A DNA stretch of 38,345 nt, taken from positions 1 through 38,345 of the forward strand of contig NZ_JASXSH010000028.1 in NCBI RefSeq assembly GCF_030315745.1, given 5' to 3'. The stretch is from Gordonia heveisoli. Its GTDB lineage: Bacteria > Actinomycetota > Actinomycetes > Mycobacteriales > Mycobacteriaceae. This document shows positions 36,898-38,345 of this stretch, piece by piece (position 1 is the stretch's first letter; each line of letters begins with the position of its first letter). The position numbers were made by a program, and so were the translations under genes. Under the pieces are notes generated by a model. The model did no database searches. It was given only the letters and a program-made list of their open reading frames with translations, and was not told the origin of the DNA.

Positions 36898-38277
36898 GTG
36901 TCGCAACCCAAACCGCTGCACTACGCAGCCTTCGTCATGAACACCACCTCCCATATCCTGCAAGGATTGTGGCGGACCGACGACGCACGACAGACCGACT
37001 TCAACTCGCTCGAACACTGGGTCGGACTGGCCCGCGAACTCGAGCGCGGCAAATTCGACTTCATCTTCTTCGCGGACGTCGTCGGCCTCTACGGCGACTA
37101 CGACGGCGGATATCGTAAATACCTCGAGGCCGGCCTGCAGATCCCCAGCAATGATCCGTCGGTCATCGCCTCCGCGATCGCCTACAACACCACCGATCTC
37201 GGCATCGCGATCACCAGTTCGGTCCCGCAGGAGCACCCGTTCAATTTCGCCCGCAAGATCTCGACCCTCGATCACGCGTCGAATGGCCGCATCGCCTGGA
37301 ACATCGTGACCAGCGGCCTGGCGAATGCCTTCCGCAACTTCGGTTACGACGGGCTCGTCGAACATGACGAACGGTACGTCTGGGCACAGGAGTACGCCGA
37401 GGTCGTCTACAAACTGTGGGAGGGTTCCTGGGACGAGGGCGCACTGTTGCAGGACAAGACGCGGGGCGTCCACGCCGATCCCGACAAGGTACACAAGATC
37501 TTCCACGAGGGTGCGCGTTACCGCGTCGAGGGGCCACATCTGGTCGCCCCGTCACCTCAACGCACGCCCCTGCTCTTCCAGGCCGGATCCTCGCCCGCCG
37601 GGCGTGAATTCGCCGCCCGCAATGCGGAGGCACAGTTCATCATCTCCCCCGGGCCGGCAGCGGCCCGCACCCTGATCGACGAGACGCGTGCGCTCCTACC
37701 CGCGCACGGACGGGATCCGCACGATCTCAAGTTCTTCCAGGGCCTGCATTTCGTCATCGGCAGCACCGAGGCCGAGGCCCGCCGCAAAGAACGCGAACTC
37801 GAGGAGAACATCGACCTCGACGCCATGATCGCCCATCTGTCCGGCGGGCTCGGCGTGGACTTCGGCAGCCATCCCCTGGACACGCCGTTGGGCGAGATCG
37901 AGAGCGAAGGCACCCGCAGTCTGCTCCAGTGGGTATCCGAGGCGGTCGAGGGGCGCGAACCGACGGTCGGCGATCTGGGACGCGTCCTCGGCCGCAACTC
38001 GCGCGTCGTCGGTACACCAGACCAGATTGCCGACCAGCTGGCCGTCTGGCGCGATGCCGGCGTCGACGGTATCAACGTCGTCAACGCGACGATCCCGGGC
38101 AGCTACGTCGAGTTCATCGATCACGTGATCCCGGTGCTCCAGGAGCGCGGCCTCGCGCAACGTGAGTATGCGCCGGGTACCACGCGCCAGAAGTTGTTCG
38201 GGCACGATCTGCTCGACGACCGTCATCCCGGCGCGGGCTACCGCGGGGCGTTCACTCCGGTGGCCGCCGCACTCTGA
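36898..38277 (+). CDS. FMN-dependent monooxygenase of the NtaA/SnaA/DszA family
   Basis: This 459-residue bacterial-luciferase-like TIM barrel starts at GTG 36898 with AGGAG upstream. FDFIFFADVVGLYGDYDGGY, RKISTLDHASNGRIAWNIVTS, and SPQRTPLLFQAGSSPAGREFAARNAE are close to the consensus of the family that includes DszA (dibenzothiophene sulfone), NtaA (nitrilotriacetate) and DmoA (dimethyl sulfide). Such enzymes use FMNH2 from a separate reductase to insert oxygen and cleave a C-S or C-N bond. The substrate cannot be told from sequence. It is the last gene of the operon; the terminator lies 26 bases beyond the stop. Confidence 0.92.
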   Translation: MSQPKPLHYAAFVMNTTSHILQGLWRTDDARQTDFNSLEHWVGLARELERGKFDFIFFADVVGLYGDYDGGYRKYLEAGLQIPSNDPSVIASAIAYNTTDLGIAITSSVPQEHPFNFARKISTLDHASNGRIAWNIVTSGLANAFRNFGYDGLVEHDERYVWAQEYAEVVYKLWEGSWDEGALLQDKTRGVHADPDKVHKIFHEGARYRVEGPHLVAPSPQRTPLLFQAGSSPAGREFAARNAEAQFIISPGPAAARTLIDETRALLPAHGRDPHDLKFFQGLHFVIGSTEAEARRKERELEENIDLDAMIAHLSGGLGVDFGSHPLDTPLGEIESEGTRSLLQWVSEAVEGREPTVGDLGRVLGRNSRVVGTPDQIADQLAVWRDAGVDGINVVNATIPGSYVEFIDHVIPVLQERGLAQREYAPGTTRQKLFGHDLLDDRHPGAGYRGAFTPVAAAL

Positions 38278-38303
38278 GCTCGCGAACGCAGTCCGCACGC
38301 AAC

Positions 38304-38338
38304 AAAGGGCGGGTCACCCAACGGGTGACCCGGCCTTT
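38304..38338 (+). terminator. Hairpin terminator closing the operon
   Basis: AAAGGGCGGGTCACCC (38304-38319) pairs with GGGTGACCCGGCCTTT (38323-38338) across an AAC loop, with a single mismatch in 16 positions. The CCTTT end of the right arm supplies a short T run. It lies 26 bases after the last gene, and suggests that the operon ends there and has no flavin reductase downstream. Confidence 0.75.
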
Positions 38339-38345
38339 GCGCTTA

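Overview
The window is high-GC, gene-dense DNA from a mycolic-acid actinobacterium (order Mycobacteriales). The protein style and the dsz-like genes suggest Gordonia or a close relative. This is inferred from protein resemblance and gene order only, with no database search. From about 1.1 to 24.6 kb the order follows, in reverse, the Mycobacterium tuberculosis block Rv1343c to Rv1321 as I remember it: lprD-like, Rv1342c-like, rdgB, rph, Rv1339-like, murI, rhomboid, cysM, cysO, mec, P1 peptidase, DUF2017, clpS, pncB, dinG, glgE, glgB, YbbN-like thioredoxin, thiolase, methylmalonyl-CoA epimerase and nucS. Differences are a nicotinamidase gene inserted after pncB, no glgP between dinG and glgE, and an MFS transporter plus a second DUF3817 gene inserted before the thiolase.

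Layout. 1-776: 5' part of a DUF222/13E12-type gene whose promoter holds a perfect LexA (SOS) box. About 1.0 kb: tRNA-Leu(UAG). 1.2-2.0 kb: two small membrane proteins. 2.0-9.7 kb: a long leftward run for nucleotide-pool cleaning, RNA processing, cyclic-nucleotide hydrolysis, peptidoglycan precursor supply (MurI), the CysO/CysM/Mec cysteine pathway and ClpS. 9.7-18.2 kb: a rightward run with NAD salvage (pncB and a frameshifted pncA), the DinG helicase and the GlgE/GlgB alpha-glucan enzymes. 18.2-22.1 kb: leftward thioredoxin, MFS, DUF3817 and thiolase genes. 22.2-24.6 kb: epimerase, a DivIVA-like coiled-coil protein, and the mismatch-repair endonuclease NucS facing it.

From 24.6 kb the content looks accessory: a glutaminase-STAS fusion, a mycofactocin-type short-chain dehydrogenase, a GAF-domain regulator divergent from an NTF2-flavin monooxygenase fusion, and a tandem universal stress protein.

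The last 7 kb (31.5-38.3 kb) is the most interesting part. It is a compact five-gene operon: a DszC-like flavin monooxygenase, a Tat-exported sugar-type binding protein, a double-NBD RbsA-like ATPase, an RbsC-like permease, and a DszA/NtaA-type FMN monooxygenase. A strong hairpin closes it. It joins a ribose-type (CUT2) importer to two reduced-flavin oxygenases, which suggests uptake and oxidative cleavage of an unidentified organosulfur or similar compound.

Sequence details worth checking are an apparent ATA start for murI, a one-base frameshift in pncA, stop codons inside perfect inverted repeats (nucS, glsA), and several -10 boxes placed for leaderless transcripts.
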